Shown: piece after piece, positions 61,801 through 64,000 of the stretch | Numbering within the stretch: position 1 is the stretch's first letter | Layout of the letters: the number at the start of each line of letters is the position of its first letter | Assembly (NCBI GenBank): GCA_029255685.2 | Contig: CM055317.2 | Coordinates: forward strand, 77,303,460 to 77,367,459 | DNA from: Silene conica | Lineage: Eukaryota > Streptophyta > Magnoliopsida > Caryophyllales > Caryophyllaceae | Length of the DNA stretch: 64,000 nucleotides | Reading direction: 5' to 3' | Notes under the pieces: model-generated | What the model saw: the letters and a program-made list of their open reading frames with translations, nothing else | Told to the model about the DNA's origin: nothing | Database searches by the model: none | Program-made: the position numbers and the translations under genes

Positions 61801-63776
61801 GTGCTGAATAATTTTTCTAGGGTCATGTGGACTTGATTGTATCACAATCTTTCATTTAATTTTCCGTACTAGTATGCTCGGAGTATTCCTTATTGGCACA
61901 TGATTTATCTAACAATGTGTATTGTACGAATGACTGAGTTCACTCATTATACCCCATACCTCAATCCGACCCAGATTGCGTTGTTCTTACTGTTTACGCG
62001 ATCAACTGTAGAGGATGATCTTGACAAGTAACAGACTGACGTTAGTAACTTGTTAAAAAAAGCACAAGGCAGATTGGGTCGACGAGGTTCCGTGAGAACA
62101 TGCTTCCGTTATTTGTAGCAAATTTACATTTGCAATTTTCTTTTCCTGCACGGATAACCCGAGTGACATAAGCTAATGCCTCACCAAGCCTTAGACCGCA
62201 TTGAAGAAAAAAAGGAAATTGCAGTCCTGTTCTTTTCGGCTGAAACGAGCTGAATTGAATTAATTGGAATAGAGCTTAATTTAACTAAATTGAGTGAAAT
62301 TGGGGTGGAGTCAATTTAGTTGAATTAAAAGTTAATATTGTGAAGAGATTAATTGAATATAATTGATTGAACGTAAATAAAACTTAACGAAATATACCAA
62401 AGGAAAATTGAAAGAAGCTAAAATTAAGTCAGAAAGAACATGGCTTAAGTGTCTTTGTTAATGTGCCCAAGTGCAATCAGGCATTTTGGCTAGTGTCTCA
62501 CCAAGCCTTAGATCACATCGAAGCATTTTAACTAGTGCCTCCTTGGGTCTTTGAAATTAGACTTCATTGAGGCGTTTTGGATTTTTGGTTAGTGTGTAGC
62601 TGGGCCATGGGCTTAACCACGCCCAAGCCGCACTTTTTTTTTATTGTAAACTAAGGATAGGAATAATATATGACCTTTCTTAATGTAGCGGCCATGGGCT
62701 CAACCCAACGGTGGGGTAGTAGCAGCCGCGGGTCCCCCATACTAAGAAAAATAAAATAAAAAAAAGGACTGAAATTCTTAGCCTTTAAATAGGCATATTC
62801 ACTAAGCCATTACACTAGCTAGTAATTAGGACATAAACTAACAACTAACTAAAATATAGGAAACTAGCTTGGACAATGTTTTTGGAGCAATGTAACTTCA
62901 TTGCTTTCCGTCTACCCGAGACTTTTAACCACTTTCATTTTGGAGTCTCCGTTTTAACTTTTAACCTACCATGACTTCACGACTCCAACGATGGGTATCA
63001 CAGGTCTACAGCCATACGACTCCGTAATTTGATTTCTACAACACCATGCAATATGATCTTTAACCACTGTAGACGCTGATGATCCAGCATTTTACACATT
63101 TATTTAAGCTGTTAAATGGTCGTGATTTATGCAGATTCTGATGTTTGAAAATGGTTTACTGATGAGAAGAAGATCCGGTGGTCTAGATAGATACCGAGAT
63201 TGGAGACTAGATGTTGATAGCATGACATACGAGGTAAGGATCTGCAACTGGATAGTTGAAGGCTGTTTTTTATTCCGTCCTGAAACTAATCGTTTATGCA
63301 CTTGTCCAAACAGGAGTTACTTGAGCTCGGTGAAAGGATTGGCCATGTGAATACTGGATTAGGTGATGATCAGATTGGGAGATGCCTGAGGAAGACAAAG
63401 CTTTCTGTTGTACATGAATTGTCCTCCCAGTCATATGCACCAGAGGTGGAGCCGAAGTGTAGCATATGCCAGGTTAGTTCGAAAGACCCACAACGTCTAT
63501 GCAATATATACCTTTTGTTCTGCGATGAGTATGCATCACTAAGAACTCCGTATAATATGACAACACATAATAGTGATGGTAAAACTGGGGACGGTTCAAG
63601 TACTGTCGTATGCAATAATGATTCTCTTTCCTTAAATGACGCAGGAAGAATATGAAAGTGACGATGAGATGGGGAAATTGGAATGTGGTCATGCTTATCA
63701 CTTACATTGCATAAAACAGTGGCTCGCCCGGAAAAACGTCTGCCCTGTCTGTAAAACTGAAGCTTCATCTCGATAG
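58848..63776 (+). CDS. RING-H2 finger E3 ubiquitin-protein ligase
   Basis: Five exons: 58848-59426, 60837-60992, 63135-63233, 63314-63472 and 63645-63776, all GT-AG and in phase, 374 aa. The C-terminal RING-H2 has Cys327, Cys330 (CSIC), Cys345, His347, His350, Cys353, Cys364 and Cys367 (CPVC), the full C3H2C3 set, so it should bind two zincs and recruit an E2. Upstream lies the conserved DWRLDVDSMTYEELLELGER block typical of a plant group of RING-H2 ligases (Arabidopsis At1g17970 and At1g73760, from memory). The N-terminal half is low-complexity, with Gln and Asn runs from CAA/AAC repeats and a lysine-rich patch, suggesting a nuclear or cytosolic location; no membrane segment is seen. Introns 1 and 2 are 1.4 and 2.1 kb, and intron 1 contains a TRIM. 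Substrates are unknown. Confidence 0.94.
60170..60473 (-). mobile_element. TRIM (miniature LTR retrotransposon) in intron 1 of the RING gene
   Basis: Direct terminal repeats at 60170-60245 and 60386-60473 (TG...CA limits; about 13 bp are missing from one) enclose 140 bp. On the minus strand the internal part starts directly after the first repeat with TGGTATCAGAGC, the classical primer-binding site for initiator tRNA-Met, and ends with the purine-rich CGAGTGAGGGAGCG next to the second repeat. No coding capacity. I found no 5-bp duplication, so it is an older copy. Confidence 0.75.
60993..63134. other. Long intron 2 of the RING-finger gene
   Basis: A 2.1-kb intron, mostly AT-rich. 62160-62560 contains repeated 'gcctcaccaagccttaga' words (62192 and 62500 region), and 62690-62740 is locally GC-rich. 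No defined element was recognised. Confidence 0.4.
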
Positions 63777-64000
63777 AACTGACATTGTCATGATATTGGT
63801 TGCAGTGACTACCTTTGTTCGGATGTTTGTTTTATTTATTTATCAACCGTGTGCTGTATACACTGCAGAAAAAAAAATTATAATGTTTGCAAGGAGAAAA
63901 GTTTGAATCATTTACGCCACTTCCTAGTGCTTGCAAGAATTGGTGAAGTGATGATATAGTTTAGAGCTATGTATACATCTGTATAATTCATGTTTGTTCT
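63777..64000 (+). other. Probable 3' UTR of the RING-finger gene
   Basis: AT-rich sequence after the stop codon up to the window edge. No further gene is seen. Confidence 0.5.

Overview
The window is plant nuclear DNA. Genes are split by GT-AG introns, intergenic DNA is AT-rich, and about half of the 64 kb is recognisable plant transposon sequence: CACTA, Tat-type Ty3/gypsy, L1-type LINE, Stowaway and hAT MITEs, a tRNA-derived SINE and a TRIM. Protein similarity recalled from memory indicates a eudicot. The mix of elements, and recurring inverted 'gacgga/tccgtc' motifs, made me think of Caryophyllales, but the sequence does not prove that.

Four host genes look intact, all on the + strand. 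(1) 1723-3585: a secreted plant protein of unknown function, 4 exons, 502 aa. (2) 13616-21275: the translation-linked GTPase DRG1, 10 exons, 368 aa. (3) 33216-34721: a senescence/dehydration-associated (ERD7-type) protein, 2 exons, 384 aa, with three ACGT-core boxes just upstream. (4) 58848-63776: a RING-H2 E3 ubiquitin ligase, 5 exons, 374 aa. Every exon set keeps phase across all its junctions. The genes show no sign of working together; they are neighbours separated by transposons.

Transposon layout: 7913-11319 is a 5'-truncated, broken L1-type LINE that carries a 242-bp solo-LTR-like insertion. 21394-21509 is a SINE just downstream of DRG1. 22048-22816 and 35085-35904 are hAT-type elements with 8-bp target duplications. 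24650-32224 is a complete CACTA element (CACTA-1) with two apparently intact minus-strand genes, a TNP2-type transposase (1124 aa) and a TNPA-like protein (371 aa). 37732-56973 is a complete Tat-type LTR retrotransposon (5-bp TSD GCAAC) with decayed gag-pol and an antisense three-exon gene. Two CACTA elements are nested in it. CACTA-2 (39742-44130, TSD GGT) is an internally deleted sister of CACTA-1. CACTA-3 (48352-53002, TSD CAA) is an unrelated non-autonomous element carrying a broken copy of a host endosulfine (ENSA/ARPP-19) gene.

The most interesting points are the CACTA-1/CACTA-2 pair (a putative autonomous element and its deletion derivative 7.5 kb apart, sharing a 209-bp transcribed hairpin in the transposase leader), the endosulfine capture inside CACTA-3, and a retrotransposon whose coding decay looks too heavy for its nearly identical LTRs. 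Family names come from recall of protein families, with no database search behind them.
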